In this document: positions 24,828 to 33,321 of the stretch, piece by piece | How the letters are laid out: each line of letters opens with the position of its first letter | Numbering within the stretch: the stretch's first letter is position 1 | Source: Actinomycetes bacterium | GTDB taxonomy: Bacteria > Actinomycetota > Acidimicrobiia > Acidimicrobiales > Palsa-688 | NCBI GenBank assembly: GCA_021828685.1 | Contig: JAJZDJ010000013.1 | Location: 1 to 36,099 of the forward strand | DNA length: 36,099 bases | Direction: 5' to 3' | Notes under the pieces: generated by a model | Seen by the model: the letters and a program-made list of their open reading frames with translations, nothing else | Database searches by the model: none | What the model was told of the DNA's origin: nothing | Position numbers and translations under genes: made by a program

Positions 24828-25042
24828 TTCTATATCCTTTTCTATTATTTGAATATGTATGAGAGCAAAGATCCCGCCATCTTGTTCGGAAACCTTGCTT
24901 TCTGCGAAGTCGCCGAGCCGGATGACTGCTAACTAGTGTATAACAGTTGCAAGCACTTGAGACGAATTAAGGTGAGCTTTGTGACCGATGTCACTAGGCG
25001 AGGTCATCGGCGCTCAACGCTTCACTACTGTGGGATACCCGG
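24828..25042. promoter_or_regulatory. AT-rich divergent control region
   Basis: 215 bases without a gene, between the helical protein (minus) and the GT2 protein (plus). It holds the ribosome site AAAGGA for the minus gene with AT-rich sequence behind it, an inverted repeat AACT-N10-AGTT around a TATAAC, and a CRP-like palindrome annotated separately. TACTGT (25026-25031) may be the -10 for the plus gene. Confidence 0.5.
24980..24995. promoter_or_regulatory. CRP/FNR-family-like operator
   Basis: TGTGA-CCGATG-TCACT matches TGTGA-N6-TCACA with one mismatch; its core GTGAC-CGAT-GTCAC is a perfect palindrome. Its centre is about 55 bases before the GT2 ATG and about 50 before a start site predicted from TACTGT. 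Regulator unknown. Confidence 0.5.
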
Positions 25043-28000
25043 ATGCCAGCTGACCCACCAATGACCGCTCCGCCCTCGCCGCCAGCGGTCGCCCCGGCTG
25101 TAGCCGCCGTCGTAGTCACGCGAGACCCAGGGCCGTGGCTGGAAGAGACCTTGGAAGCCCTACTTGCCCAGGACTATCCAAACCTCTCGCTCCTGGTGGT
25201 GGATGCCGGCAGCGCTGAGGATCCCACGGGGCGAATCGTGAGCGTAGCCCCCGATGCGTACGTGAGACGTCTTGATGCGAAAGTCGGATTTGGTGCCGCC
25301 GTCAATGCGGCGGTCCGGATGGTCGAGGGAGCATCGCATTTCGTGATCTGCCACGACGATGTCGCCCCTGCACCGGGCGCGGTGCGGAGTTTGGTCGCGG
25401 AGTCGTTTCGATCCAACGCCGGGATCGCTAGCCCGAAGTACGTGGAGTGGGACCGCCCCGATCGCCTCGTCGCCGTCGGCGCGACAACAGACTGGGCAGG
25501 CACAGTAAGAGGCCTCATAGAACCAGGCGAGCTCGACCAGGCGCAACACGATGGGGTTCGCGACATTCTTGTAGCACCGGGCGGTTTGACACTCGTGCGC
25601 GCTGACCTTTTCGACGCTCTCGGTGGTTTTGACACCCACGAGGCCGGAGGGGACGTAGACCTGTCCTGGAAGGCTCGGCTCCTAGGCGCCCGCCTGGTCG
25701 TAGTCCCTGCAGCGACGGTCCGCCATATGCTCACGTCAGCGCACGAGTTCAGCTCGGAACCAGCCGCGGGTAGCGCCTTGGCGGAGGAGCGACGGCGCAA
25801 GAGGGAGCAGAGCCGGTACCGGACCGTCCTCACGTGTTACAGCTGGTTCAACCTCGCGTGGACGTTCCCCCTTGCGTTGCTCTGGGCGATGATCGAAGCT
25901 CTGATACTCGTGGGCCGAGGCCGGGGTGAGGACGCTTGGGCAACAGTGATAGCCCCGGCGGCGGCCCTGCGCCAACCGGGCGAGCTCCTGAAGGAACGTA
26001 GGGTAGTGCAGCGAAATCGGCGGGTCGGAGATGGTGCCCTCCGATCGCTTCAAGCAGGTACGAGGGGCCAGGCTGCAACGTTTGTTCGTGCTCGTGTGGC
26101 GCACCTCAACGTAAGCGGCAGCAAAAGCGGGATCGGATCGAGCGCCGAAGGCTCGAGCGACGCGCAGGCAGGCGTCCGACGCGGCGGCTCCGCCGCCCGC
26201 GTCGCTCTCGTGGCCTTCGGGTTGCTGGTCCTCGTGGTCGGTTCGCGCAACATCGTCGGCCACGGGCTTCCTCAGGTCGGGCAACTCCCAGCGACCTCGT
26301 CGGGCTGGGCTTCAATCTGGCGCTCCTGGTGGTCGGGGTGGCAGCCGTCGGGCCTTGGAGTCGCCGCGCCGGCAACGCCGGCACTCGCCGTGATTGGAGT
26401 GGCGGCGACGTTGCTGTTCGGGGCGGTAGGAACTCTTGCTCAGCTTCTCGTGCTGCTTCCGCTGGTCGTAGGGCCGCTCGGCGCCTACCGGGGGGCGAGA
26501 TGGTGGGGCTCGAAGCGCGGGCAGATTCTCGCTGCGTTGGCCTACGGAATCGTGCCGCTCGCCTACAACTCTCTTTCGAAGGGCAGCTGGGGAGGCCTCA
26601 TCGCGTATGCCGCCGCTCCATGGGTGCTTTCCCGGGTCGTCGAGCTCTCTGCGGAGGTCCCGATCGCCCCGGGACGCTCGGCGAATTTTTTCGCGAAGAT
26701 CCTCTCCCTTGGCGCGCTCTTAGGCGCGACCGCAGCCGTGGCACCATCGTTCTTCTACGCGACACTCCTGGTCGGCGCAGGGTTGATCGTGGGTTCGGTC
26801 GTCGCCGGTAGATCCCGAGCGGTACTGCGGATCGCTGGTACGACTGCCGCTTCGGTGGCAGCCGCCTTCGTCTTGACGTTGCCGTGGTCGGCGACGGTCA
26901 TCGCCAGCTCGACCGCCGTCGGTGGACCCGGGCTCGGTTCCTATGGGCGCCTCGGCTGGGCGACCGTGCTTCGCTTTCACACGGGACCGTACGGCTCGGG
27001 TGCATGGGAATGGCTGATACTCGTAGCAGCGTCTCTTGCCCTGTTCCTAGGGCGAGGCTGGCGTCTCTACTGGGCGGCGCGGCTGTGGGGGGTCGCCCTC
27101 GTCTGCTGGGCGGTCACGTGGGCGGGCAGCCGGGGCTTTTTTCCCCACATGCCCCCGGGCGTAATTCTGGCGCCAGCTGCTGCATCGCTCGCCGGCGCGG
27201 TCGCGCTCGGCGCAGCGGCATTCGAAATCGACCTTCCCGGCTATCGCTTCGGCTGGCGCCAAGCCGCGGCCGGCGTCGCGCTACTCTGTCTCACGCTTTC
27301 GGCTCTCCCGCTCGTCGTCGCGTCGGGGGGCGGCCACTGGGATCTGCCTTCGGAGAGCGCCGCAAGCGCATTGGCTTTCATCCCCGGCTCTAGCAGGGGT
27401 CAGTACCGGGTGCTTTGGGTGGGTACTCCGTCTTCGCTGCCGATGGCGAGCCGGCCGTTCGAGCCAGGGTTCGCGTTCGCCACGTCGTTCGGCAGCGCAC
27501 CGACGCTCGCCGACGACTTTGCGACCGGATCTGCGGGGGCCTCGACCGTTCTCGCCATGGATCTCACGGGAGCGTTGCGCGAGACGACCACCCGGCTCGG
27601 GCACCTCCTCGCGCCAGCAGGAATCCGATATATCGTGATCCCAGACCACAGCGGTCCGAGCGGGTCGGGATCTAGCGCTGTCCCTACACCTGCGGCCCTC
27701 CTCGCCGGGTTGCGCTTGCAGACCGACCTATCGCCCCTCAACGTCGGCGACACGCACTACGTCGTTTACGAGAACGCCGCCTGGTCCCCAGTGCGTTCCG
27801 TGCTTCCTGCGAGTGCCCTGCCAGTCGCCGAAGCAGCGGGCGCTCGCCAGCCGACGAGGGCCTTACAGCAGACGGACTTGTCTACTGCCGTCCCGGTCCT
27901 TGCAGGCGGCGACAGCGGCGCCTCCGGCCCGGTCCCGTCGAGTGGGGTCGTCTACGTCGGTTATACCCGTTCCGCGGACTGGACGCTCTCCGTAGGGACC

Positions 28001-28333
28001 AGGAGCCTGCGCTCTCAACCTGCCTTTGGGTGGGCGATGGCATTCACGCTGCCCGAAGGTCAGGTGACATCTACGTCTGCCTATCTTCGATACGCGACAC
28101 CTTGGGCGTTCCGGTTCCTTCAGGTTGCTGAGGTAGTGGTGTGGTTCGTTGTAGCGATCGTCGTAGTCGTAAGCCGGCGCCGTCTACGTCGGGACACCAA
28201 TGTGCGAACCGATCCGCCGGACGCCTGGTTCCAAGTCGCACGCCGCCCGGACGGGGGTAGACGGAATGTGATTCCGCGACGCCGCGTCCCGGAAGTCTTC
28301 GTCGGCGACGAGGAGAGCTGGGTCGATGGCTGA
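25043..28333 (+). CDS. Large GT2 glycosyltransferase fused to a polytopic membrane region
   Basis: 1096 residues. Residues ~15-250 are a GT-A family 2 domain: AAVVVTRDPGPWLEETLEAL (21-40), VVDAGS (52-57), a metal-site-like CHDDV (103-107), GGFDTHEAGGDVDLSWKARL (194-213) and VRH. A helix pair follows at about 272-292 (FNLAWTFPLALLWAMIEALI). From about 383 there is a second multi-helix membrane region (ARVALVAFGLLVLVVGS) with many helices to about 760, then a soluble, probably extracytoplasmic region of about 250 residues, a final helix near 1030-1050 and a basic tail. Actinobacterial proteins of this make-up sit beside DUF5719 proteins; none that I know has a proven role. It probably builds or exports a wall glycan. 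The next gene overlaps by eight bases. Confidence 0.85.
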   Translation: MPADPPMTAPPSPPAVAPAVAAVVVTRDPGPWLEETLEALLAQDYPNLSLLVVDAGSAEDPTGRIVSVAPDAYVRRLDAKVGFGAAVNAAVRMVEGASHFVICHDDVAPAPGAVRSLVAESFRSNAGIASPKYVEWDRPDRLVAVGATTDWAGTVRGLIEPGELDQAQHDGVRDILVAPGGLTLVRADLFDALGGFDTHEAGGDVDLSWKARLLGARLVVVPAATVRHMLTSAHEFSSEPAAGSALAEERRRKREQSRYRTVLTCYSWFNLAWTFPLALLWAMIEALILVGRGRGEDAWATVIAPAAALRQPGELLKERRVVQRNRRVGDGALRSLQAGTRGQAATFVRARVAHLNVSGSKSGIGSSAEGSSDAQAGVRRGGSAARVALVAFGLLVLVVGSRNIVGHGLPQVGQLPATSSGWASIWRSWWSGWQPSGLGVAAPATPALAVIGVAATLLFGAVGTLAQLLVLLPLVVGPLGAYRGARWWGSKRGQILAALAYGIVPLAYNSLSKGSWGGLIAYAAAPWVLSRVVELSAEVPIAPGRSANFFAKILSLGALLGATAAVAPSFFYATLLVGAGLIVGSVVAGRSRAVLRIAGTTAASVAAAFVLTLPWSATVIASSTAVGGPGLGSYGRLGWATVLRFHTGPYGSGAWEWLILVAASLALFLGRGWRLYWAARLWGVALVCWAVTWAGSRGFFPHMPPGVILAPAAASLAGAVALGAAAFEIDLPGYRFGWRQAAAGVALLCLTLSALPLVVASGGGHWDLPSESAASALAFIPGSSRGQYRVLWVGTPSSLPMASRPFEPGFAFATSFGSAPTLADDFATGSAGASTVLAMDLTGALRETTTRLGHLLAPAGIRYIVIPDHSGPSGSGSSAVPTPAALLAGLRLQTDLSPLNVGDTHYVVYENAAWSPVRSVLPASALPVAEAAGARQPTRALQQTDLSTAVPVLAGGDSGASGPVPSSGVVYVGYTRSADWTLSVGTRSLRSQPAFGWAMAFTLPEGQVTSTSAYLRYATPWAFRFLQVAEVVVWFVVAIVVVVSRRRLRRDTNVRTDPPDAWFQVARRPDGGRRNVIPRRRVPEVFVGDEESWVDG

Positions 28334-29969
28334 ACCTGAGGAAGTTGAGGATGTTGAGCCGGGGACAGAAGGCTTCCGGCGCCTACGCATCATCGCTCTC
28401 GTGCTCGGCGTGCTCGTGCTGTTCGCAGTGCTTGATCGCACGGGCGGGTCGACGACGAGAAGCGCCTCCCAGGCGGCATCGATCCAGGGAAATCCGCTGG
28501 TCGCTCCAGCGGGCGCCCTCTCATCGTCGTGGTTCTGCGCGGGAGCTACCGCCGCGGCTCCGGCGACGCCCGCCACCCCAACAACTACCACCACAGTCCC
28601 GGCGTCTGGGTCTGGGTCTGCGAATGCATCGAGTCTTCCTGTGGCCCGGCCCAGCCCATACGGAGAAGCCGACGGTCAGCTGGTGATAGTAAACGCCGGC
28701 AGCTCGCAAGCAGCAGCTACCATCACGGAGGTGAGCTCCGGCGGCTCCACTGTAAAAAGTTCCGTCGACGTTCCTTCGGGAGGCTTCGTTACAGTCCCCG
28801 AGAGTGCGCCCGGGGGAACCGGCTGGGAAGGGGCGATAGTGGAGGTCGACGCAGGTCAGGTCGTCGTCGATCAGTCCGTGAACGGTCCTCTCGGAGCGTC
28901 AAGCAGCCCCTGCGCGACATCGGGATCGTCGAGCTGGTACCTGCCTACAGGCCAAACTCGAGTCAACGCAGACGAATTCATCTCGCTGCTCAATCCTTAT
29001 CCGAGCGCGACGATCGTCGACTTGAGCTTCGTGACCAACCAGGGGGTCGAGCAACCCCAGAACTTCCAGGGCGTCGACGTGCCTGCCAACGGGCTCGTAA
29101 ACGTCGACCTCGGGACGTATCTCAGCCGTCGGAGCGCCATCGAAGCGACCGTAACCGCCCGCACCGGCAGTGTCGTCGCGTGGGAAACCGAAATCGTAAC
29201 GCCGCCCGCCGGGGGCGCGCCGCTCGTCGGTTCGGCAGCGGCGAGCAAGCCGCTCGCGGACCCGGCGTGGCCGATCGCCGGGGTCACGGTCACCCTCGGA
29301 GCGCCTGCGGCGACGACGTCGTGGGTGTGGCCTGACGGGCTCGCCGGCGGAGGCATGCAGGAGCAGTACGTCATCTATAACCCAGGCTCTCGACCCGCTC
29401 GGGTTCGCCTTTCGATCGGCTTGGCCGGAGGCGCCGCCGAACCCCTGTCCTTCAGCGTAGGGGCGGGACAGGTCGTCCCGGTTGTATCCGAGCAGCAGGC
29501 GAGAATCCCCGCGGGAGTCGCGCACAGCGCGACGCTCACAAGCGTCAACGGCGTCCCGGTGGTGGCGGAACGTACCTTGACCGCCTCCCAAGCGGCCAAC
29601 CCGGTAGCCGGAGCGACAGGGACAGTCAACGGCAACGGGCAGATACTCGGGGGAACCGTCACATCTCGCCGTTGGCTCATCGGATCCGCAGCGGTGGATG
29701 CTCACCACGTGGGTCAGCTGGTCATCTTCAACCCGGGCGCGACCACTGTGACGATCCGGGTGAGCAAACTCTCGTCGGCAGCTCCAGAGGGCCTCGGCGG
29801 CGTCATCACTTTGCATCCCGGCGGCCGCAGTGCGATTGGCATTTCCTCATCCGCGCCTGGACCAATACAAGTAAGCGCCACCGGACCGGTCGTGGCTGAG
29901 TACGACCTCTACGGCACAGGGGGGTCCAACGGTGTTGGCCTCAGCCTCGCTGCTCCTATGAGCAATTGA
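28326..29969 (+). CDS. DUF5719-like exported protein
   Basis: 547 residues from ATG 28326, inside the end of the GT2 gene, so translation is coupled. A short acidic N-terminus is followed by one membrane helix (about 22-42, RIIALVLGVLVLFAVLDR); the rest is outside. SSSWFCAG near residue 66 and a Thr/Pro/Ala linker lead into repeated beta-sandwich-like modules of about 100 residues: LVIVNAGSSQAAATITEV, ISLLNPYPSATIVDLSF, YVIYNPGSRPARVRLSI, LVIFNPGATTVTIRVSK. Each has the pattern hydrophobic-N-P/A-G followed by two strands. This matches DUF5719 from actinobacteria as I remember it; the function is unknown. Co-expression with the GT2 membrane protein suggests a shared task at the cell surface. 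Confidence 0.8.
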   Translation: MAEPEEVEDVEPGTEGFRRLRIIALVLGVLVLFAVLDRTGGSTTRSASQAASIQGNPLVAPAGALSSSWFCAGATAAAPATPATPTTTTTVPASGSGSANASSLPVARPSPYGEADGQLVIVNAGSSQAAATITEVSSGGSTVKSSVDVPSGGFVTVPESAPGGTGWEGAIVEVDAGQVVVDQSVNGPLGASSSPCATSGSSSWYLPTGQTRVNADEFISLLNPYPSATIVDLSFVTNQGVEQPQNFQGVDVPANGLVNVDLGTYLSRRSAIEATVTARTGSVVAWETEIVTPPAGGAPLVGSAAASKPLADPAWPIAGVTVTLGAPAATTSWVWPDGLAGGGMQEQYVIYNPGSRPARVRLSIGLAGGAAEPLSFSVGAGQVVPVVSEQQARIPAGVAHSATLTSVNGVPVVAERTLTASQAANPVAGATGTVNGNGQILGGTVTSRRWLIGSAAVDAHHVGQLVIFNPGATTVTIRVSKLSSAAPEGLGGVITLHPGGRSAIGISSSAPGPIQVSATGPVVAEYDLYGTGGSNGVGLSLAAPMSN

Positions 29970-29980
29970 GGGGACGCAAG

Positions 29981-30008
29981 TAGTGCCAACGTCTTAGTGC
30001 CAAGGTCC
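29981..30008. repeat. 14-bp direct repeat in a convergent gap
   Basis: TAGTGCCAACGTCT (29981-29994) followed directly by TAGTGCCAAGGTCC (29995-30008), with a further partial TAGT. It lies between the DUF5719-like gene and ftsH, which converge. Role unknown. Confidence 0.6.
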
Positions 30009-30019
30009 TAGTTCAGCCG

Positions 30020-31969
30020 TCAAATATCGAGCGGATCACCCGTGACCTCAGCGAAGCGAGGCACGACAGGAGCGTTGTCGTGCACGCGAGTCCCAAAGGC
30101 CTCGTCAACCAGGCGACCCACCTCTGCGCCATCGATGGTCTCCTTCTCGAGGAGCGCGGCTGCGACCGATGCCAGGCCCCGTCGGTGCTCGCCAAGAAGC
30201 CGGCTGGCGCGGGCCTCCTGTTCGCGCAGGATCCGCTCGACTTCCTCGTCGATCACCCTCGAAGTCACGTCGCTGTAGTCACGGGCGTTGTGCATGAGGT
30301 CCTCGCCGAGAAAGACCTGGCTCTCTTGACCCCACGCCATCGGGCCGATCCGGTCGCTCATCCCGAACTCGCGCACCATCTTGCGGGCCATCTCCGTCGC
30401 CCTCTGCAAATCGTTCGAGGCGCCGGTGGAAAGACTGCCGAGTATCAGCTGCTCTGCGCATCGGCCGCCCATCATCACGCACATGGCATCTTCGATGTAC
30501 TCCCGCCAATAGGTGTGGCGCTCCTCGATTGGTAGCTGCTGTGTCACGCCGAGCGCCATACCGGTCGGCAGGATCGTAACCTTGTGGACCGGATCGGCGT
30601 CGGGCAGCACATACGCGAGTACCGCGTGGCCCCCTTCGTGGTAGGCGGTCGCTTCCTTCTCCTTGTCGGACAGCACGGTCGACTCCCGACGCTGGCCCAT
30701 CAACACTCGGTCGCGGGCCGCCTCGAAGTCTCGCATAGCGATGGCAAGCGCACCTCTCCTCACAGCATGAAGAGCGGCTTCGTTGACAAGATTGGCGAGG
30801 TCCGCACCGCTCATCCCGGGGGTTCCCCGGGCCACGACAGTGAGATCCACGTCCGGGTCGACTCTTTTGTCCTTGCAGTGAACGGCGAGGATGGGCAGGC
30901 GCTCCTCAAGATCGGGGAGGGGGACGACGATCTGACGGTCGAACCGGCCGGGGCGAAGGAGGGCTGGGTCGAGGATGTCCGGCCGGTTCGTGGCCGCCAT
31001 CATGACGACGCCCTCGGTGGCTTCGAAGCCGTCCATTTCGGCGAGCATCTGATTGAGTGTCTGCTCGCGCTCGTCGTGACCACCGCCAAGCCCGGCTCCG
31101 CGCTTGCGTCCGATCGAGTCGATCTCGTCGATGAAAATAATGGCCGGTGCTTGCTTACGCGCTGTCTGGAAAAGGTCTCTCACCCGGGAAGCACCGACCC
31201 CGACGAACATCTCCATGAAATCCGATCCCGTCACAGACAGGAACGGAACGCCGGCCTCACCCGCGACTGCCCGCGCCAGCAGCGTCTTGCCGGTCCCCGG
31301 AGGTCCCACAAGCAGAACTCCTTTCGGAATCTTTGCACCGATCTCCTTGAAGCGGTTCGACGACCGGAGGAAGTCGACCACTTCCCTGATCTCGAGCTTG
31401 ACCCCGTCGTAGCCCGCGACGTCCGCGAAGGTAGTGCGAGGGCGCTCGGTGGTGTAGATCTTCGCCTTGGAGCGGCCGATCGACATGATGCCGCTCATCT
31501 GGCCCTGGGCGCGCCGGGAGATCCAGACCAGCAGGCCCACGAACAGCAGCCCGTAGATGATCCAAGGCAGCCAGGTCGCCAGTGCGCTCGTCGTGGAGTT
31601 AGTAAGCGTGAGGGCTTTTATGTCCTTCTGGTACAAGGCGAGAGTGGAGCCGTTGCCGACCAGCGGAGGGCCCTGAACGGAGTACTGGGCGTTTGTCTTC
31701 GCTGCCGTGTAGGTGATGTGGCCGGTGTCATTGTTGACCGTCGCAGCAGTCACCTGACCCGAGTTGAGAGCCGCAACGAACTGGCCGTAGCTCTGAGAGG
31801 GAGGGCTTGACGATTTGGTGACCGACGACAGAGCTATCGCCAGCACTACGACCACAGCCAGGACCACCGCGATCCAGCGCCAGTTCGTTCCTGTCGGCTG
31901 ACCCGGCCCTGGCATACCTGGGCCTCCGCCCGGCCTCATATCGCGCATATCTCCCGGTTGCCTACTCAT
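30020..31969 (-). CDS. ftsH: ATP-dependent zinc metalloprotease FtsH
   Basis: 649 residues. A Pro/Gly/Met-rich N-terminus, membrane helix 1 (about 32-50), an extracytoplasmic FtsH domain (55-130), helix 2 (about 131-150), then the AAA+ module: Walker A GPPGTGKT (222-229), pore motif [12 protein letters not shown] (254-265), Walker B IIFIDEID (277-284), and [20 protein letters not shown] (326-345) as the second region of homology. The protease domain has HEGGH (444-448) and the third zinc ligand Asp520 in [11 protein letters not shown]. It unfolds and degrades membrane and short-lived cytoplasmic proteins as a hexamer. Length and order are ordinary for the family. TACCAT lies exactly six bases before the ATG. 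It is divergent from the DUF3499 gene with 59 bases between. Confidence 0.97.
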   Translation of the reverse strand: MSRQPGDMRDMRPGGGPGMPGPGQPTGTNWRWIAVVLAVVVVLAIALSSVTKSSSPPSQSYGQFVAALNSGQVTAATVNNDTGHITYTAAKTNAQYSVQGPPLVGNGSTLALYQKDIKALTLTNSTTSALATWLPWIIYGLLFVGLLVWISRRAQGQMSGIMSIGRSKAKIYTTERPRTTFADVAGYDGVKLEIREVVDFLRSSNRFKEIGAKIPKGVLLVGPPGTGKTLLARAVAGEAGVPFLSVTGSDFMEMFVGVGASRVRDLFQTARKQAPAIIFIDEIDSIGRKRGAGLGGGHDEREQTLNQMLAEMDGFEATEGVVMMAATNRPDILDPALLRPGRFDRQIVVPLPDLEERLPILAVHCKDKRVDPDVDLTVVARGTPGMSGADLANLVNEAALHAVRRGALAIAMRDFEAARDRVLMGQRRESTVLSDKEKEATAYHEGGHAVLAYVLPDADPVHKVTILPTGMALGVTQQLPIEERHTYWREYIEDAMCVMMGGRCAEQLILGSLSTGASNDLQRATEMARKMVREFGMSDRIGPMAWGQESQVFLGEDLMHNARDYSDVTSRVIDEEVERILREQEARASRLLGEHRRGLASVAAALLEKETIDGAEVGRLVDEAFGTRVHDNAPVVPRFAEVTGDPLDI

Positions 31970-31981
31970 GTCACCATGGTA
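31967..31981 (-). promoter_or_regulatory. Probable leaderless promoter of ftsH
   Basis: On the minus strand TACCAT (31981-31976), six bases, ATG (31969-31967). No evident ribosome site. Confidence 0.45.
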
Positions 31982-32016
31982 GGTCGGGCTACCCAGTTTA
32001 TGCGGCCTAGTGGAGA

Positions 32017-32031
32017 TAAACTTCAGCTGTG
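32017..32031 (+). promoter_or_regulatory. Probable leaderless promoter of the DUF3499 gene
   Basis: TAAACT (32017-32022), six bases, GTG at 32029. It is divergent from the ftsH promoter about 40 bases away. Confidence 0.45.
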
Positions 32032-32271
32032 AAAAACGCTCAGGGCTGTGCCAAGCCGGGCTGTGACGGCGAGCCGGCTGCGTGGCTCACATACGACTAT
32101 TCCCGGCGGCGTCTGTGGCTCGACGGAATACCTCACATCGGGGGCGACCAATGGGCACTTTGCTCGAGACACGCAGAGCGCATGAAGGCGCCCGTCGGGT
32201 GGGCGAAAGTGGATCGGATAGGCCAGCGGGCCGGCGAAGCCGACATGTCGGCGGAGACGGCCGCCTCTTGA
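32029..32271 (+). CDS. DUF3499-like small zinc-binding protein
   Basis: 80 residues from GTG 32029. The text CAKPGCDGEPAAWLTYDY (7-24) and WALCSRHAERMKAPVGW (42-58) fits DUF3499, an actinobacterial family of unknown function. Cys7, Cys12, Cys45 and His48 could bind one zinc. In mycobacteria the homologue (Rv3258c) lies next to the phosphomannomutase gene and near fbiA; here a phosphomannomutase start is 4 kb downstream and cofD is upstream, so the association is kept. Its TGA overlaps the TTG of the next gene. TAAACT lies six bases before the start. Confidence 0.82.
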   Translation: MKNAQGCAKPGCDGEPAAWLTYDYSRRRLWLDGIPHIGGDQWALCSRHAERMKAPVGWAKVDRIGQRAGEADMSAETAAS

Positions 32272-33002
32272 AGCCACCACCGGTTCGCGGTGACCTGGTC
32301 AGCTCCCGCGACGGCGTGTGGTTCGCCTGTGGCGGTTTCGCGGCCGGTGTCATCATTGCGGCTTTGACCACCGCTCTCGCAGAGTTCATCGGGGGCTACA
32401 AGTTCGCTTCAACGCTGCCGGTGCCTCTCGGGGTGAGCGCAGCGGACCTCGTCGGCTTATGGGCGGGTCTGGTAGGCGCCGCCGTCGCTTACAGCCGCTC
32501 GAAGGGAACCGGTCATGTTGCATCCGACTACGGGCTAGCGACGCTTCGATGGTGGGACCTCCCAGCAGGAGTGGCAATCGGACTGGCCTGCCAGTACGGT
32601 CTCGTCCCCGTCGTCTACTACCCGCTTGAAGCGATCGACCGGCACCTCGCTCGCCAACTGTCGGCTCCGGCGCGGACCTACACGGGAGCCGTCCACTCGT
32701 TTGGGGGAGTCGCAGTTTTGCTTCTGCTGCTCGCCGTGGCCGGCCCAATCGTCGAGGAGTTGTTCTTCAGGGGGCTCCTTCTCCGCTCTTTGGGCGCGTG
32801 GTTTCCGACCCCGATTGCCATATCTGTGAGTGCAGTACTTTTCGGGCTTGCGCATTTCGAGGCCGTTCAGTTTGTCGGTCTAGCTGCGTTCGGGGTGGTG
32901 CTCGGGGTTCTTGCCTGGACGACTAAGCGACTCGCCCCGTCGATTTCAGCCCATGCGAGCTTCAATGCTGCAGCGGTCCTGGCAGTAGTACATGCACGAT
33001 GA
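32268..33002 (+). CDS. CPBP-family intramembrane metalloprotease (Rce1/Abi type)
   Basis: 244 residues from TTG 32268, which overlaps the previous stop as TTGA; the frame opens earlier but would overlap the whole DUF3499 gene. Several membrane helices (about 18-41, 58-76, 98-116, 146-164, 183-198, 202-218). The family motifs are all present: EELFFR (Glu163, Glu164, Arg168), FGLAHFE (His196) and HASFN (His229, Asn233). Such proteins cleave within the membrane in prenyl-protein processing, or serve bacteriocin self-immunity and other roles; the bacterial substrate is usually unknown. No bacteriocin-like gene is nearby. Probably co-translated with the DUF3499 protein. Confidence 0.88.
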   Translation: MKPPPVRGDLVSSRDGVWFACGGFAAGVIIAALTTALAEFIGGYKFASTLPVPLGVSAADLVGLWAGLVGAAVAYSRSKGTGHVASDYGLATLRWWDLPAGVAIGLACQYGLVPVVYYPLEAIDRHLARQLSAPARTYTGAVHSFGGVAVLLLLLAVAGPIVEELFFRGLLLRSLGAWFPTPIAISVSAVLFGLAHFEAVQFVGLAAFGVVLGVLAWTTKRLAPSISAHASFNAAAVLAVVHAR

Positions 33003-33083
33003 CAGCAGCGGTGCGACGACCTGTGAACGCGTCAAGTGGCGTCGCCGGAGAGGTTAAGAGAATCCTAAAGATGCTTCAAGGCT

Positions 33084-33269
33084 GTGTCGAGAACTTCTAC
33101 TGTGAAGTGCCCGGCGTGTCGAACCAAGAACCTCGTGGTGATCGACATCCAGATCAAAGGGGAGCCAGTGACGATGCTGAGCTGCTCCAACTGCGACCGC
33201 CGCTGGTGGCAGGGCTTAGAGGGCGCCCTCACTCTCGGCACGGTGCTAGGTATCGCTTCAGACGCCTGA
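33084..33269 (+). CDS. Small zinc-ribbon protein
   Basis: 61 residues from GTG 33084; GTG 33102 (55 residues, beginning VKCPAC) is an alternative. Two CxxC knuckles, KCPAC (Cys9, Cys12) and SCSNC (Cys34, Cys37), are spaced like a one-zinc ribbon, followed by DRRWWQGLEG and a short helix. No enzyme motif. The family is not identified beyond zinc ribbon; such proteins can bind nucleic acid or another protein. A same-strand overlapping frame (32999-33325) lacks any recognisable motif. It lies between the protease and the large membrane protein, 53 bases before the latter. Confidence 0.7.
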   Translation: MSRTSTVKCPACRTKNLVVIDIQIKGEPVTMLSCSNCDRRWWQGLEGALTLGTVLGIASDA

Positions 33270-33321
33270 CCGAAGTCGAGTCTGGACCCTGCGCGTCGAC
33301 TGCCAGGCGACGCAAACGTCG

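Noticed and set aside
28899..29816. 305-residue minus-strand open frame
   Set aside because: Antisense shadow of the DUF5719-like gene, with a highly Arg/Asp-rich composition.
30584..31810. 408-residue plus-strand open frame
   Set aside because: Antisense to ftsH, whose AAA+ and protease motifs are intact.
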